Part shown: positions 30,656 through 40,270 of the stretch, piece by piece
Position numbering within the stretch: position 1 is the stretch's first letter
How the letters are laid out: every line of letters begins with the position of its first letter
Origin: Stenotrophomonas sp. ATCM1_4
Lineage (GTDB): Bacteria > Pseudomonadota > Gammaproteobacteria > Xanthomonadales > Xanthomonadaceae
Assembly (NCBI RefSeq): GCF_004348115.1
Contig: NZ_QPFB01000001.1
Location: 149,752-213,751, forward strand
Length of the DNA stretch: 64,000 bases
Direction: 5' to 3'
Position numbers and translations under genes: made by a program
Notes under the pieces: generated by a model
Database searches by the model: none
The model's input: only the letters and a program-made list of their open reading frames with translations
Told to the model about the DNA's origin: nothing

Positions 30656-31312
30656 ATGGCATTGCGCCGCCCCCCGGGAAGCCAGGGCCGCACGCAGGCG
30701 GTGCCCGGCCGTCATTTCGACGATGGCCGGCATCTGGCGGCCTATGCCGACCGGATCGCGGTGCGCTGCCATCGCTGTGGAACGGCAGGCTGGGTGTTGG
30801 CGCAGTGGCAGCCCTACCGTTGGACGGCGCGCTTCCGTTGCGCTGGCTGCAGCCTGTCGCTGGATAGCGCCGAAGGCACATGGGTGGGGCAGGTCAGGTA
30901 CAGCGGGCGCAGTCCCTGTGGCTATTGCGGCCACCAATGGGTTTCGGTGTGCGAACAGCGCGCCTGCGCCGCCCATGCCGGGCTGACCCATCTGCCCGGT
31001 ACCTGCAGGCAATGTGGGCGGCAAAGCGATGTGGCGGTCGGCATGAGCCGCGTGCGTGACGGCTCGCCGGCGGACCCGCATTTCGGCCTGCCGTTGCACC
31101 TGGTCGAATCCACGCGCGCCGGTGTGGTGTGGGCGTACAACGCGGCCCATGTGCAGGCGCTGCAGGCATTCGCGGTATCGAAGCTGCGCGAACGCGGTGG
31201 CGTGCACAACGCCTCGATGATCTCGCGCCTGCCCACCTGGATGAAGCTGGCGCGACACCGTGCCTTGCTGCAACGTGCGCTGGAGAGGCTGCTGCAACGG
31301 CTGCCGGAGTGA
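30656..31312 (+). CDS. Multi zinc-ribbon protein of unknown function
   Basis: 218 residues starting one base past the ygiC stop. Four CxxC knuckles are seen: CHRCG, CAGC, CGYCG and CRQCG, which should make two zinc ribbons. The C-terminal half is helical, with HLVESTRAGVVWAYNAAHVQ and SRLPTWMKLARHRALLQRAL. Possibly nucleic-acid binding. It forms the end of the ygiB-ygiC run and is followed by repeat DNA. Confidence 0.7.
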   Translation: MALRRPPGSQGRTQAVPGRHFDDGRHLAAYADRIAVRCHRCGTAGWVLAQWQPYRWTARFRCAGCSLSLDSAEGTWVGQVRYSGRSPCGYCGHQWVSVCEQRACAAHAGLTHLPGTCRQCGRQSDVAVGMSRVRDGSPADPHFGLPLHLVESTRAGVVWAYNAAHVQALQAFAVSKLRERGGVHNASMISRLPTWMKLARHRALLQRALERLLQRLPE

Positions 31313-31448
31313 TTGCCGGCGCACGCCAGCAGCGGCCTCGGCCGCGAGGCAGCAATGGTTTCTACGTGCGGTGGTTCCCCTCAGTGGAAGCGCTATCGGC
31401 TTCGCGCCTGAAGGTGCTCCTACGGCGTGGGCGTAGGCGGAGAGGCGA

Positions 31449-31578
31449 CCCCTCCCCAACCCTCCCCTTGGCTGCGCCAAAGGGAGAGGGGGCAAGAGCG
31501 GCATGCCTCGCATTCTGAAAGGCCATGCATGACCGCCCCCTCCCTTTGGCGCAGCCAAGGGGAGGGTTGGGAAGGGGT
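31449..31578. repeat. Large inverted repeat, 44-base arms
   Basis: Arms beginning CCCCTCCCCAACCCTCCCC and ending GGGGAGGGTTGGGAAGGGG match over about 44 bases with one or two mismatches, around an 42-base loop. Each arm also contains TTGGCTGCGCCAAAGGGAG. Shorter copies of the same CCCTCCCC/GGGAGGGGG type occur near 32991-33030. Probably an extragenic palindrome family. Confidence 0.75.
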
Positions 31579-31632
31579 GCTCTTCAGTGCCGGTGACGAC
31601 ACCCACTTCGCGACCGGAGCCGCTTCTACCGG

Positions 31633-32931
31633 CTACAGCAGGCCGTCGCGCTTGACCGCCAGGTAGCGCTCGACCAGCGCGGCGGGCAGTTCTTCGGCGG
31701 TGACGTCCAGCACCATCACGCGGTGGCTGCGCAGGGCTTCGTGGGCGTCGGCGCGTTGTTGCAGGTAGCGGGTGTTGGCACCGGCCTGGATGGCATCGGA
31801 CACGGTCTCCACGTCGCGGGCCAGCGCGTCGTCCAGTTCGCTTTCGCGCAGGCTGGCCACGCAGACCAGGTGGCGCTTCTGCAGCAGGCGTACGGCGGCA
31901 AGCAGGTCCTCGATGTCCTCGTCGCGGACGTTGGTCACCAGCATCACCAGGGTGCGCCGCGAATGGCGCAGGCTCAGTTCGGTGGCAGCGGCCAGGTAGT
32001 CGGTGGCGACCGGCCGCGCCTGCAGGTCATAGCTGGCGCGCAGCAGCGTGTCGATCGCCCCCAGGCCGCGTTGCGGCGCTACCCAGCGGCTGTCGCCGCC
32101 GGTGGCGAACAGGCCCACGCCGTCGCCCTGGCGCAACGCCAGGTAGGACACCACCAGCGCGGCGTTGAGCACATGGTCGAAATGCGACAGGCCACCTTCG
32201 TGCGCCATCATCCGGCGACCGGTGTCGATCATCATCACCAGCTGCTGGTTCTTCTCGTCCTGGTACTCGCGCGAGATCAGCTTGCGCGCGCGCGAGGTGG
32301 CCTTCCAGTCGATCTGGCGCAGGCTGTCGCCGACGCGGTACTCGCGCATCTGGTGGAAGTCGGTGCCTTCACCACGGCGGCGCTTGAGGTGCGCGCCGAC
32401 CAGGCGCGAGGCCATTTCCGCGCTGAGCAGGGCCAGCCGGGTGAGCGGGGCGAAGTTGGGGTAGACGCGCACGGTCTGCGGCGGCCCGGCGATGCGCGAT
32501 TGACGCCACAGGCGCAGCAGCGAATGCAGGCGCAGTTGCACGCCGTCGAACACGAACGTGCCGCGGTTGGCCGGGGTGAGGTGGTAGCTAAAACGGGTTT
32601 CGCTGGCGCGTGGCAGGGTCAGGCGACGCGGCAGGCCCGGCGTTTCCCAGCCATCCGGGACCAGGTCGTACACGTCCACGCGTTGCCGCCCGAATGCATC
32701 GATCTGCAGCCAGGTTTCGCGTTCGACGCCCAGGGCGAGCGAGTCGGGCAGTTCACGCCGCACCTGCGGGGTGGGGCGGCGCCACAGCAGCAGGGCATCG
32801 ATCAGGGCCAGCACCGCGATCGCCGCCGCCGTCAGCGTCCATGCCTGCAGCGGCAGGTAATGCAGGGCCACCGGCACACCCAGCAGGCCCCACAGCACCA
32901 GCAATGTGATCAGCAGCGGTGACGGTCTCAC
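31633..32931 (-). CDS. DUF58 domain protein
   Basis: 432 residues. Two N-terminal membrane helices (LLITLLVLWGLLGVPVALHY, AWTLTAAAIAVLALIDALLL) are followed by a beta-domain and a von Willebrand A-like fold. DUF58 features are RRGEGTDFHQMREYRVGDSL, RQIDWKATSRARKLISREYQ and the MIDAS-like VMMIDTGRRM. It is the last gene of a six-gene minus-strand cluster with MoxR, the usual partner. Probably part of a chaperone-like system for assembling membrane or metal-dependent complexes. Confidence 0.9.
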   Translation of the reverse strand: MRPSPLLITLLVLWGLLGVPVALHYLPLQAWTLTAAAIAVLALIDALLLWRRPTPQVRRELPDSLALGVERETWLQIDAFGRQRVDVYDLVPDGWETPGLPRRLTLPRASETRFSYHLTPANRGTFVFDGVQLRLHSLLRLWRQSRIAGPPQTVRVYPNFAPLTRLALLSAEMASRLVGAHLKRRRGEGTDFHQMREYRVGDSLRQIDWKATSRARKLISREYQDEKNQQLVMMIDTGRRMMAHEGGLSHFDHVLNAALVVSYLALRQGDGVGLFATGGDSRWVAPQRGLGAIDTLLRASYDLQARPVATDYLAAATELSLRHSRRTLVMLVTNVRDEDIEDLLAAVRLLQKRHLVCVASLRESELDDALARDVETVSDAIQAGANTRYLQQRADAHEALRSHRVMVLDVTAEELPAALVERYLAVKRDGLL

Positions 32932-33058
32932 TGATGGGGTTCCGTGGCGGGGCAGGGGGTGGAAACAGCGGGAGCAACGGCACCCCTCCCCATCCCTCCC
33001 CTACGCACTGCGTGCGCAAGGCAGGGGGCAACGGCGTGCGCGGTGGCCGTGCGTGGGC

Positions 33059-34102
33059 TCACTTGCGCGGGGCCTCGACCTTGGCGAGCAGGGCGGTGAG
33101 TGCGTCATCGGCGGACTGGCCTTCGATCTGCAGCTCCGGGGCCAGCGTGATGCGGTGGCGCAGGGCCGGCTTGGCGATCTCGCGCACGTCGTCGGGGGTG
33201 ACGAAATCGCGGCCGGACAGCACCGCCTGGGCGCGTGCGGCGCGTACCAGCGCGATGCTGCCACGCGGGCCGGCGCCCAGCGCGATGCCCGGCCACTTGC
33301 GGGTGGCCGCGACGATGCGCACCGCGTAGTCGATCACCTGCGGGTCGACGGTGATCTCGGCCACGGCCTTCTGCAGCGCGACCACGTCGCTGCCGCTGAG
33401 CACGCGCGGCACCTGCGACAGGTCGAAGTCGCCGGCGGTGCGGCCGACGGTGATGGCCTGGACCATGCGCTTCTCGTCTTCCAGCTGCGGGTAGTCGATC
33501 AGCACCTTCAGCAGGAAGCGGTCCAGCTGCGCCTCGGGCAGCGGGTAGGTGCCCTCCTGCTCGACCGGGTTCTGCGTGGCCAGGGTGAGGAACGGCGGGT
33601 TCAGCGGGAAGGCCTTGCCCTCGATCGTGACCTGGCCTTCCTGCATCACTTCCAGCAGCGCCGACTGGGTCTTGGCCGGGGCGCGGTTGATTTCATCGGC
33701 CAGCAGCAGGTTGGTGAACACCGGGCCGCGGCGGATCTTGAAGCTCTCGGTCTTGGGGTCGTACACCGCGTGGCCGCTGACGTCGCTGGGCATCAGGTCC
33801 GGGGTGAACTGCACGCGCGCGTAGTCCAGCTCCAATGCCTGGGCCAGGGCGCGCACCAGCAGCGTCTTGCCCAGGCCGGGCACGCCTTCGATCAGCACGT
33901 GGCCACCGGCCAACAGCGCGATCAGGATCTGCTCGAGCACATCGGCCTGGCCGATGAAGGCCTGCCCGACGGCTTCGCGGATGCGCTCGACGCGTTCGAT
34001 CACCTCGGCGTTGCCCGGTGCAGGCGCGGGTGCCGCGGCAGGTGCGGGCGCGGCGGCGGGAGCCTCGCCGGGAAGGGCGGGCGGAAACGGCGTCTCGTTC
34101 AT
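33059..34102 (-). CDS. MoxR-type AAA+ ATPase
   Basis: 347 residues. A Pro/Ala-rich N-tail is followed by the ATPase core: Walker [17 protein letters not shown], Walker [21 protein letters not shown], sensor 1 [20 protein letters not shown] and the C-terminal lid. MoxR ATPases act with VWA/DUF58 proteins as unfolding or assembly factors. It overlaps DUF4350 by four bases and is followed by DUF58. Confidence 0.93.
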   Translation of the reverse strand: MNETPFPPALPGEAPAAAPAPAAAPAPAPGNAEVIERVERIREAVGQAFIGQADVLEQILIALLAGGHVLIEGVPGLGKTLLVRALAQALELDYARVQFTPDLMPSDVSGHAVYDPKTESFKIRRGPVFTNLLLADEINRAPAKTQSALLEVMQEGQVTIEGKAFPLNPPFLTLATQNPVEQEGTYPLPEAQLDRFLLKVLIDYPQLEDEKRMVQAITVGRTAGDFDLSQVPRVLSGSDVVALQKAVAEITVDPQVIDYAVRIVAATRKWPGIALGAGPRGSIALVRAARAQAVLSGRDFVTPDDVREIAKPALRHRITLAPELQIEGQSADDALTALLAKVEAPRK

Positions 34103-35256
34103 AGCTGGTTTCTCATCTGGATGAGCAGGCGGATGCGTTCACGCAGGGCGTTGTCGTCCCGCGAGGGGGGAACCTGGAGCGCGCTCTGCACGCGGGCGAG
34201 CGGCCATTGCAGGTGATCGGCGATGGCCTGGGCCTGGGCGTCGCCAACCAGGGCCGCGGCCACCGGTGCGCGGCGGCGCAGGCGGGCCAGGAAGGACTGG
34301 CGAACCGCGTCGTACAGCAGCGGTGACTTGCCGTAACGATGCAGGTGTTCGCCGGAGGCGCGCACGTGCTCCAGCAGCGAGCGGCGGTCGCCGCGCGGGG
34401 ACGGCTGCAGCGCGCCGAAACGCTGGCTGCGCGCCCACAGCCACGCCAGCAGAGCGAGCAGCAGCGGCAGCCAGACCGGCCAGCCCTGCTTGAGCAGGGT
34501 CCGCCACAGCGACGGCATCTGCATCTCGTAGACCAGGTGCGTGGTGCCCTTGCCGTAGTTGGGCGCCAACACCAGCCGGGCCAGGTCGCGGTGCGGGATG
34601 TCGCGCAGGCCGGTTTCATATTCGCCGCGCCCGTTGCGCAGGAAATCGGTGCTGCCCAGCACGTCGACGCGGCCGGTGCCGTAGCGCAGCCGCGCCCAGG
34701 CCAGCGTGGCATCCGTGCCGTCGCCCCAGCGGCGTTCGACCCGGGTGCTGCCATCCACGGTGAAGCGGTTGCCGGAGCAGAACTCCTGGTGCTCCTCCTG
34801 GCCGTTCACGCGCCATGGCAGGCAGCGTGCCGGGACCTCGCTGGTCTCCACGCCCAGCTGCTCCAGCAGGCCCGCGTCGTTGCCATCGAGTTCCTCATCG
34901 GCCCCGGGCATCTGCAGGACCAGGTGCCCGCCGAACTGCACCCAGTCGAGCAGGCCGCTGACCTGCGGCGGCGAGAGCAGGCGCGGGTCGTCCAGCATCA
35001 CCACGGTGTCGCCGGGCTGCAGCTTCATGTCGGCCAGGTCGAGCTGGCGCCGCGATTCGGCCTTCTGCCCGTCGCGGCGCAGGGTCTCGCGCAGGGCATA
35101 CAGCGGGTTGTAGGTGGGCTCGCCGTAGGCGGGCAGGATGATCTCCTCCTTGCGCCGTTCGACGGCGGAGAACACCCATGCCACCACCAGCGCGCTGACC
35201 AGCACGCCGATGCCCGCGATCAGCCCGTAGCGCAGGCGCGCGCTCACGTGCGCCAC
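34099..35256 (-). CDS. DUF4350 domain membrane protein
   Basis: 385 residues. An N-terminal helix LIAGIGVLVSALVVAWVFSA and a second helix near 260 (WLPLLLALLAWLWARSQRFG) enclose a periplasmic or cytosolic GATase-like DUF4350 domain (PTYNPLYALRETLRRDGQKA, TVVMLDDPRLLSPPQVSGLL, QFGGHLVLQMPG). It shares four bases with MoxR and thirteen with the DUF4129 gene, so the genes are translated as a unit. Confidence 0.85.
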   Translation of the reverse strand: MAHVSARLRYGLIAGIGVLVSALVVAWVFSAVERRKEEIILPAYGEPTYNPLYALRETLRRDGQKAESRRQLDLADMKLQPGDTVVMLDDPRLLSPPQVSGLLDWVQFGGHLVLQMPGADEELDGNDAGLLEQLGVETSEVPARCLPWRVNGQEEHQEFCSGNRFTVDGSTRVERRWGDGTDATLAWARLRYGTGRVDVLGSTDFLRNGRGEYETGLRDIPHRDLARLVLAPNYGKGTTHLVYEMQMPSLWRTLLKQGWPVWLPLLLALLAWLWARSQRFGALQPSPRGDRRSLLEHVRASGEHLHRYGKSPLLYDAVRQSFLARLRRRAPVAAALVGDAQAQAIADHLQWPLARVQSALQVPPSRDDNALRERIRLLIQMRNQL

Positions 35257-36812
35257 CCGTACTGCCGGTGCAGTTCACCCATCAATGCCTCGAACTCGTC
35301 TTCGCTGGGCAGGCGGCCGGCATAGGCGGCGTACTGCCAGGTGCGCACCATGCGCGCGAACAGGGTGCGGTCGGCTTCCTGCGGCATGCGCCGCGAGGCG
35401 CGCAGGCACTGCGCCTCGGTGGCGCCGGGTGGCAACACGATGTCGGCACGCTGGCCCAGCACCTCCACCGACGCGCGGTACAGCAGGGCCAGTGCATGAC
35501 GCGGCTTGCCTTCGCGCCACAGGCGGCGCGCGCTGCCCAGGATGTCCGGCGGCAGCACTTCGGGCACCAGCAGCGCGTCGTGCTGCACCGGGGTCTGTGC
35601 TTCGCGCGTGCGCCGGCCACTGCCACGCAGCCACGGCAACCACCAGCGGGCGGTGAGCGCCAGCACAATCAGCAGTGCGGCCAGCACGATCCACAGGATG
35701 CTTTCGCCGATCAGCGCGAGCACCTGCGAGACGAACGTCATGAACGACGGGTCACGCGTCTGGTCGCTGTTGTCCTGCGTGGGCTTGTCCCGTTCCTTGA
35801 ACACCCACTTGTCCACCGTGCGCTTGGCGCCCAGCTGCGGATCCTCGTAGGCGCGTGCGGCGGCCTGGCGGAAGCCGTCGGTGTCGGCGTCGCCCTGGCC
35901 GAACACCGCATGCGGCGTGGCCGGGATGATCGCGTTCGACGGCGCGGCGGTTTCCTTGTGGTTGCTCAGCACCGAGTCGGGCAGGGCGTTGCTCTGCTGC
36001 GCGCGCAGCGGCGCGATGCCGACCAGCAGGAACAGCACCATCAATGGCGCCAGCCGGGCCAGGCGCTCGCGCAGGCGGCGGAAGGCGATCTCCACGTCCC
36101 AGGCTTCCAGCTGGGTGCGGCGGTTGAGGTACAGGCCGAAGCCGGCACCGCTGTAGAACGGGCCGATCAGGGTCATCGCGCCCCAGGCCAGCAGGTTGAA
36201 ACCGATCCACGCCCACGCGGGCGTTTCGTCGCCGATCAGCGACCAGGACGCACGCAGCGATTCGGGCAGGTCTTCCACCGGCATGAACATGAAGATCAGG
36301 GCGATGCCGGCCAGCTGCAGCATGGCCTCGAAGTGCCAGCACACCGAGGTCAGCAGCGTGGCGTGGCCATAGCTGGCACCGCCCAGTGCACGCCGGCGCA
36401 TGCCGCGTTGCGGGCCATCGCCACCTTCCAGCAGGTCCACCGGCATCAGCAGCGAGCGTGCCGGGCTGAGCCGGCGCCAGCCCAGGTAGGCGCCGATGCC
36501 GCGCCAGCCCCAGCGCAGCTGCGCGCGCAGTGTCTGAGTGGTGGTCGGCACCGCGCCGAAGGCACCGCGCGAGATCACGTACAGCGGGATCCGCTCGAAT
36601 GCCGGTTTCAGCCACCACATCACCAACGCCGGCAACCAGAAGTTGTCCAGCCACAGGCCGAGCAGGTTGAGCAGCGCGAACACCGGCAGGGTGATCAGCA
36701 GCCAGGGTTTCCAGATGGCCCAAGCATGCCGGCGCACCAACGCCGTGCCCAGCTCCATCGCCTCCCACTGCGAGCGGGCGCGCAGCACCACGTCGAGCTG
36801 GTCAATGCGCAT
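35244..36812 (-). CDS. DUF4129 domain multi-pass membrane protein
   Basis: 522 residues from MRIDQLDVVLRARSQWEAME. Several hydrophobic helices occur in the first 300 residues (WLLITLPVFALLNLLGLW, LAPLMVLFLLVGIAPLRA), then ILWIVLAALLIVLALTARWW near 395, and a C-terminal soluble DUF4129 region rich in ALLYRASVEVLGQRADIVLP and ending FEALMGELHRQYGWRT. DUF4129 is often linked to transglutaminase or MoxR clusters. It overlaps its neighbours on both sides. Confidence 0.83.
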   Translation of the reverse strand: MRIDQLDVVLRARSQWEAMELGTALVRRHAWAIWKPWLLITLPVFALLNLLGLWLDNFWLPALVMWWLKPAFERIPLYVISRGAFGAVPTTTQTLRAQLRWGWRGIGAYLGWRRLSPARSLLMPVDLLEGGDGPQRGMRRRALGGASYGHATLLTSVCWHFEAMLQLAGIALIFMFMPVEDLPESLRASWSLIGDETPAWAWIGFNLLAWGAMTLIGPFYSGAGFGLYLNRRTQLEAWDVEIAFRRLRERLARLAPLMVLFLLVGIAPLRAQQSNALPDSVLSNHKETAAPSNAIIPATPHAVFGQGDADTDGFRQAAARAYEDPQLGAKRTVDKWVFKERDKPTQDNSDQTRDPSFMTFVSQVLALIGESILWIVLAALLIVLALTARWWLPWLRGSGRRTREAQTPVQHDALLVPEVLPPDILGSARRLWREGKPRHALALLYRASVEVLGQRADIVLPPGATEAQCLRASRRMPQEADRTLFARMVRTWQYAAYAGRLPSEDEFEALMGELHRQYGWRT

Positions 36813-37794
36813 GTGCGCTCCCGCGTCCACCGCGCCACAGCCAGAGGATCACCAGCGTCCACAGGATGCCGGAGACGGTCAGCTTGCCCCACATCGGCAC
36901 CCATGCGATCGAGGACCAGAACGCCTCGATGAACGCGGCCACCAGCAGCATGAAGGCCACGCCCAGGCACAGCCTGGCGCCGACCCGGCCACCTTCGATC
37001 AGGGCATCGATGCGGCGCATGCGGCCCGGTGCCAGCAGGCGCAGGCCCAGCTGCAGGCCGGCGCCGCCAGCGATCACGATGGCGGTCAGCTCGAACGGCG
37101 CATGCCCGACCACGAAGCGCCAGAAGGGCTCGCCGAAGCCGGCCTGCTGCAGGTGGCCGGCCACCGCGCCGATGGTGATGCCGTTGAACAACAGCACCAG
37201 GACCGTGCCGATCCCCGCCAACAGGCCACTGGCAAAGGTGCGCAGGCCGATGCTGATGTTGTTCATGATGTAGTGGCCGAACATCGCCCAGTCGGTGCCG
37301 CTGTCGCGGCCCAGGTGGTCGGCGGCCGGGTCGTACATCTTTTCCATCTGCGCGATCTGGGTGGTGCTCAACAGCATGTGGACCAGGTCCGGCTTGAGCT
37401 GCAGCAGCACGAAGATGCCCACCAGCGGCACCGCGAACAGCGCCAGCGCGGTCCACATCGCGCCGGCCTGGCTGCGCACGGCCAACGGGAAATCGGCGAA
37501 CAGGAACTCCACCGCGCGCGACCAGCGCGGCGGCGGGGTGCGGTAGAGCAGGTTGTGGCCGTTCTGCGAGAGCTGCTGCAGGCGTTCGACCAGCTGCGGG
37601 CTGTAACCGCGGTGGCGGGCCAGCGCCAGCTGCTGGCACAACCGCCGGTAGCGCTGCGGGATGGTCTCATCGCCGGGCAGGTCGGCGTCCACGGTGCCGC
37701 GCACGCTGCGGGCATGGCCCCCGCGCCGCTGCAGCCACTGCTCGAACTGCTGCCACTCATGCTGGTAACGGGTGACGAACTGCTCCTGCTTCAT
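36802..37794 (-). CDS. SpoIIM/DUF95-type membrane protein
   Basis: 330 residues. After a helical N-terminal part (QHEWQQFEQWLQRRGGHARS) come four to five membrane helices such as AMWTALALFAVPLVGIFVLL, GLLAGIGTVLVLLFNGITIG and WTLVILWLWRG. The order FGHYIMNNISIGLRTFASGL and FWRFVVGHAPFELTAIVIAG is that of the stage II sporulation M family, found in many non-sporulating bacteria. It overlaps the RDD gene by four bases and the DUF4129 gene by eleven. Confidence 0.88.
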   Translation of the reverse strand: MKQEQFVTRYQHEWQQFEQWLQRRGGHARSVRGTVDADLPGDETIPQRYRRLCQQLALARHRGYSPQLVERLQQLSQNGHNLLYRTPPPRWSRAVEFLFADFPLAVRSQAGAMWTALALFAVPLVGIFVLLQLKPDLVHMLLSTTQIAQMEKMYDPAADHLGRDSGTDWAMFGHYIMNNISIGLRTFASGLLAGIGTVLVLLFNGITIGAVAGHLQQAGFGEPFWRFVVGHAPFELTAIVIAGGAGLQLGLRLLAPGRMRRIDALIEGGRVGARLCLGVAFMLLVAAFIEAFWSSIAWVPMWGKLTVSGILWTLVILWLWRGGRGSAHAH

Positions 37795-38468
37795 CGCCGC
37801 CCCAACAACCAGTTGGCCATGGCATACAGGCGCAGCACGCCGGCCGCGCCGCTGGCCTGGCTCAGGCCCGAGGCGATGTCGGCCAGTTCGTTCTGGCGCG
37901 GCCCGGACAGGGCCGGCGCGCGGTCGGCGAAGGCGATCAAGGCGATCTGTTCACCGGGTTGCAGCGGCACCGGCGGGGCAAGCACGGTCTCGATCCGCGC
38001 CGGCGGTTCAGCCGCGCGGGGCGGGGCATGCACCACCAGCGAGCCGGCGACCAGGTCACCCAGGCGCCGGCCATAGGGGTCGCACAGGCAGCTGATCAGG
38101 CCCACCGCGTAGCCGAACGGCAATGCGTCCACGGTGCGCAGCAGGTTGCGCACGATGGCCGGCATCCAGCCCAGCGGCGCACCGTCATTGGCGACCACGC
38201 GCAGGCCGAGCACGCGCTTGCCCAGTGTCTGGCCGAACCAGACTTCCAGCACGATCGGGTAGGCCCAGAACATCAGGAACATCAGGCCCAGGTACAGGCC
38301 CTGGCCGAAGTCGCCCAGGGCCAGCAGCACCGGGCTCATCACCATCAACACGCCGAAGCGGACCAGCAGGTCGATCAGCCAGGCCAGTGCACGCGGCACC
38401 GGGCCGGCGGCGGGCAACTGCAGCGGCACGCCTTCGGGCGTGATCACTTCGCGATAGGTATCGAGCAT
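37791..38468 (-). CDS. RDD family membrane protein
   Basis: 225 residues starting MLDTYREVITPEGVPLQLPA. RDD features are PRALAWLIDLLVRFGVLMVM near residue 30, VLEVWFGQTLGKRVLGLRVV and VRNLLRTVDALPFGYAVGLI, and DPYGRRLGDLVAGSLVV. The family is thought to include transporters. First gene of the six-gene cluster; the promoter should lie in the 200 bp upstream. Confidence 0.88.
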   Translation of the reverse strand: MLDTYREVITPEGVPLQLPAAGPVPRALAWLIDLLVRFGVLMVMSPVLLALGDFGQGLYLGLMFLMFWAYPIVLEVWFGQTLGKRVLGLRVVANDGAPLGWMPAIVRNLLRTVDALPFGYAVGLISCLCDPYGRRLGDLVAGSLVVHAPPRAAEPPARIETVLAPPVPLQPGEQIALIAFADRAPALSGPRQNELADIASGLSQASGAAGVLRLYAMANWLLGRR

Positions 38469-38667
38469 GGGCGCGCCCGCGGGCATCACGGCACCGCCTG
38501 CGCAGCGTGCTGCGTTGGCCCTGGCTGGCGGGAAGTCCGGTGTCCGGCCCGGACGGATGCCTGTGGCATTCGTGTCTCGACTGCGTCCTGTCAGGGTGCA
38601 GACTTTAACTGGCGCCCATGTGAAAGCCCAGCCTGCTGCCCGTGGCGGCAGGCTGGACGGGGGCGGC

Positions 38668-39576
38668 TCAGCGGACCGTGCCGCCTTCGCGCTTGCCGCT
38701 GAACAGCTTGCGGACGCCGGCCCCCAGCGCGATCACGCCGATCAGCAGCAGCTTCCAGAACTTGGCCAGCAGCAGGCCCACCTTGGCGAACAGACCGGCC
38801 TTGGCGGCCAGGCCACCACCGATCAGCGTGGCCACGCCGTAGGCGGCCACCTTGTCGGTGCTGGCGTTGTGGTCGGCGTAGCGCGCGCCTTCGTTGAACT
38901 CGGTCATCGGCAGCAGGCGGTCCATGCCGGTGCGCACCGCCGACAGGTCCGACATCGCCGACACCGCGTTGAGGCTCAGGTAGCCATAGCGGCCGAGCAC
39001 GCGGATGTCGTAGTTCAGCGAGTGCGCTGGCTCGTTGTTGAAGGCCAGCTCACGCGCCCAGTACAGCTTCTTGCTGTCGGCGTCGTAGCGCGGCGGCACG
39101 GCCCAGCCGATCAGGTCCAGCGAGCCATAGCCGGCCTTCACCCGCTCCGGGTTGGCCTCGCGGATGCTGGTCTGCATGGTCTCCAGCAGTTCGCTGTAAT
39201 CGATGTCCTTGGCGTCGCCATCGGACACGTAGCCGTCATCGGAGTAGGTGACCACCACCGCCCAGCTGCCGTCCTCGAGCAGGCCGGGGCTGCGCGGCAC
39301 GATCAGGCCGAGCACGCTGTCATCGGGCGGGTTGCCCCACATGTCTTCCAGCACGCGGCGGGCGTCGGCCTTTTCCAGGTACTGGAACTCATCGCCGAGG
39401 TTGAAATGCGCCTTGGCCGCCGGCACCGCGATCGGGCCGGTATGGAAGTCCAGCGACTTCACGAACTGCTCGGCGCTCATGCCCTGCTCTTCCTGGGCGG
39501 CGGCGGTGGCGGGCAGCAGGCACAACAGCGACGCAGCGGCCAGCAGGCCGAGCGCGACGGATTTGATCGACTTCAT
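38668..39576 (-). CDS. DUF2167 membrane-anchored protein
   Basis: 302 residues from MKSIKSVALGLLAAASLLCL, a signal peptide cut after TAAA. DUF2167 markers are GDEFQYLEKADARRVLEDMW, GNPPDDSVLGLIVP, WAVVVTYSDDGYVSDGDAKD, LIGWAVPPRYDADSKKLYWA and RYGYLSLNAV. A C-terminal double helix (GGGLAAKAGLFAKVGLLLAK, LLLIGVIALGAG) anchors it. Function unknown. An ATG five codons upstream is the alternative start. About 200 bp separate it from the RDD gene. Confidence 0.88.
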   Translation of the reverse strand: MKSIKSVALGLLAAASLLCLLPATAAAQEEQGMSAEQFVKSLDFHTGPIAVPAAKAHFNLGDEFQYLEKADARRVLEDMWGNPPDDSVLGLIVPRSPGLLEDGSWAVVVTYSDDGYVSDGDAKDIDYSELLETMQTSIREANPERVKAGYGSLDLIGWAVPPRYDADSKKLYWARELAFNNEPAHSLNYDIRVLGRYGYLSLNAVSAMSDLSAVRTGMDRLLPMTEFNEGARYADHNASTDKVAAYGVATLIGGGLAAKAGLFAKVGLLLAKFWKLLLIGVIALGAGVRKLFSGKREGGTVR

Positions 39577-39658
39577 TTCTTGATCCTTCAAGGGGGCGTC
39601 CCCACGCCCAGGGCGCGCAGTTTGCGCGCCATCGCAACTGACGGCAATGGGCCGTTGG

Positions 39659-40198
39659 TCAGCCCTGCATGCCGCGGTACTGGTCCTTGACCTTGACGTA
39701 GTGGTCGGCCGAGTAGCGCAGGCCTTCGATGTCCTTTTCGCTGAGCTGGCGCATCAACCGCGCCGGGTTGCCCGCCCACAGCTCGCCGCTGCGCACCACC
39801 TTGCCAGGGCCGACCACCGCACCGGCGGCGATGAAGGCGTTGGCCTCGATCACCGCGCCATCGAGGATGCATGCGCCCATGCCGATCAGGCAGTAGTCGC
39901 CGATGGTGCAGGCGTGGATGATGCAGCCATGGCCCACGGTGACGCCTTCGCCGATCAGGGTCGGGTAGCCGCCCTTGTTGTAGGGGCTGTCATGGCTGAC
40001 GTGGATGATCGTGCCGTCCTGCACGTTGGTGCGCGCACCGATGCGGATGTGGTTCACGTCGCCACGGATCACCGTGCCCGGCCAGACCGAGGCGTCATCG
40101 CCGATTTCCACGTCACCGATGATGGTGCACGCCGGGTCCACGTAAACGCGCTCGCCGATGACGGGCATCTTGTCCAGGAAGGGGCGCAGGGCGGTCAT
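39659..40198 (-). CDS. Gamma-type carbonic anhydrase-like protein (YrdA/PaaY family)
   Basis: 179 residues of left-handed beta-helix hexapeptide repeats (VDPACTIIGDVEIGDDASVW, VIRGDVNHIRIGARTNVQDG, IIHVSHDSP, GYPTLIGEGVTVGHGCIIHA). Metal-ligand His are the H of HVSH and those of VGHGCIIH. The family folds as a trimer with zinc or iron and may be a carbonic anhydrase or thioesterase. Standalone gene. Confidence 0.92.
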   Translation of the reverse strand: MTALRPFLDKMPVIGERVYVDPACTIIGDVEIGDDASVWPGTVIRGDVNHIRIGARTNVQDGTIIHVSHDSPYNKGGYPTLIGEGVTVGHGCIIHACTIGDYCLIGMGACILDGAVIEANAFIAAGAVVGPGKVVRSGELWAGNPARLMRQLSEKDIEGLRYSADHYVKVKDQYRGMQG

Positions 40199-40270
40199 GC
40201 GTGGTATCCGGTTCTGAAAAGCGTGACATGCATGATACCGCGCGCTCCCGCGGCACGCGGCGGCATGGCA

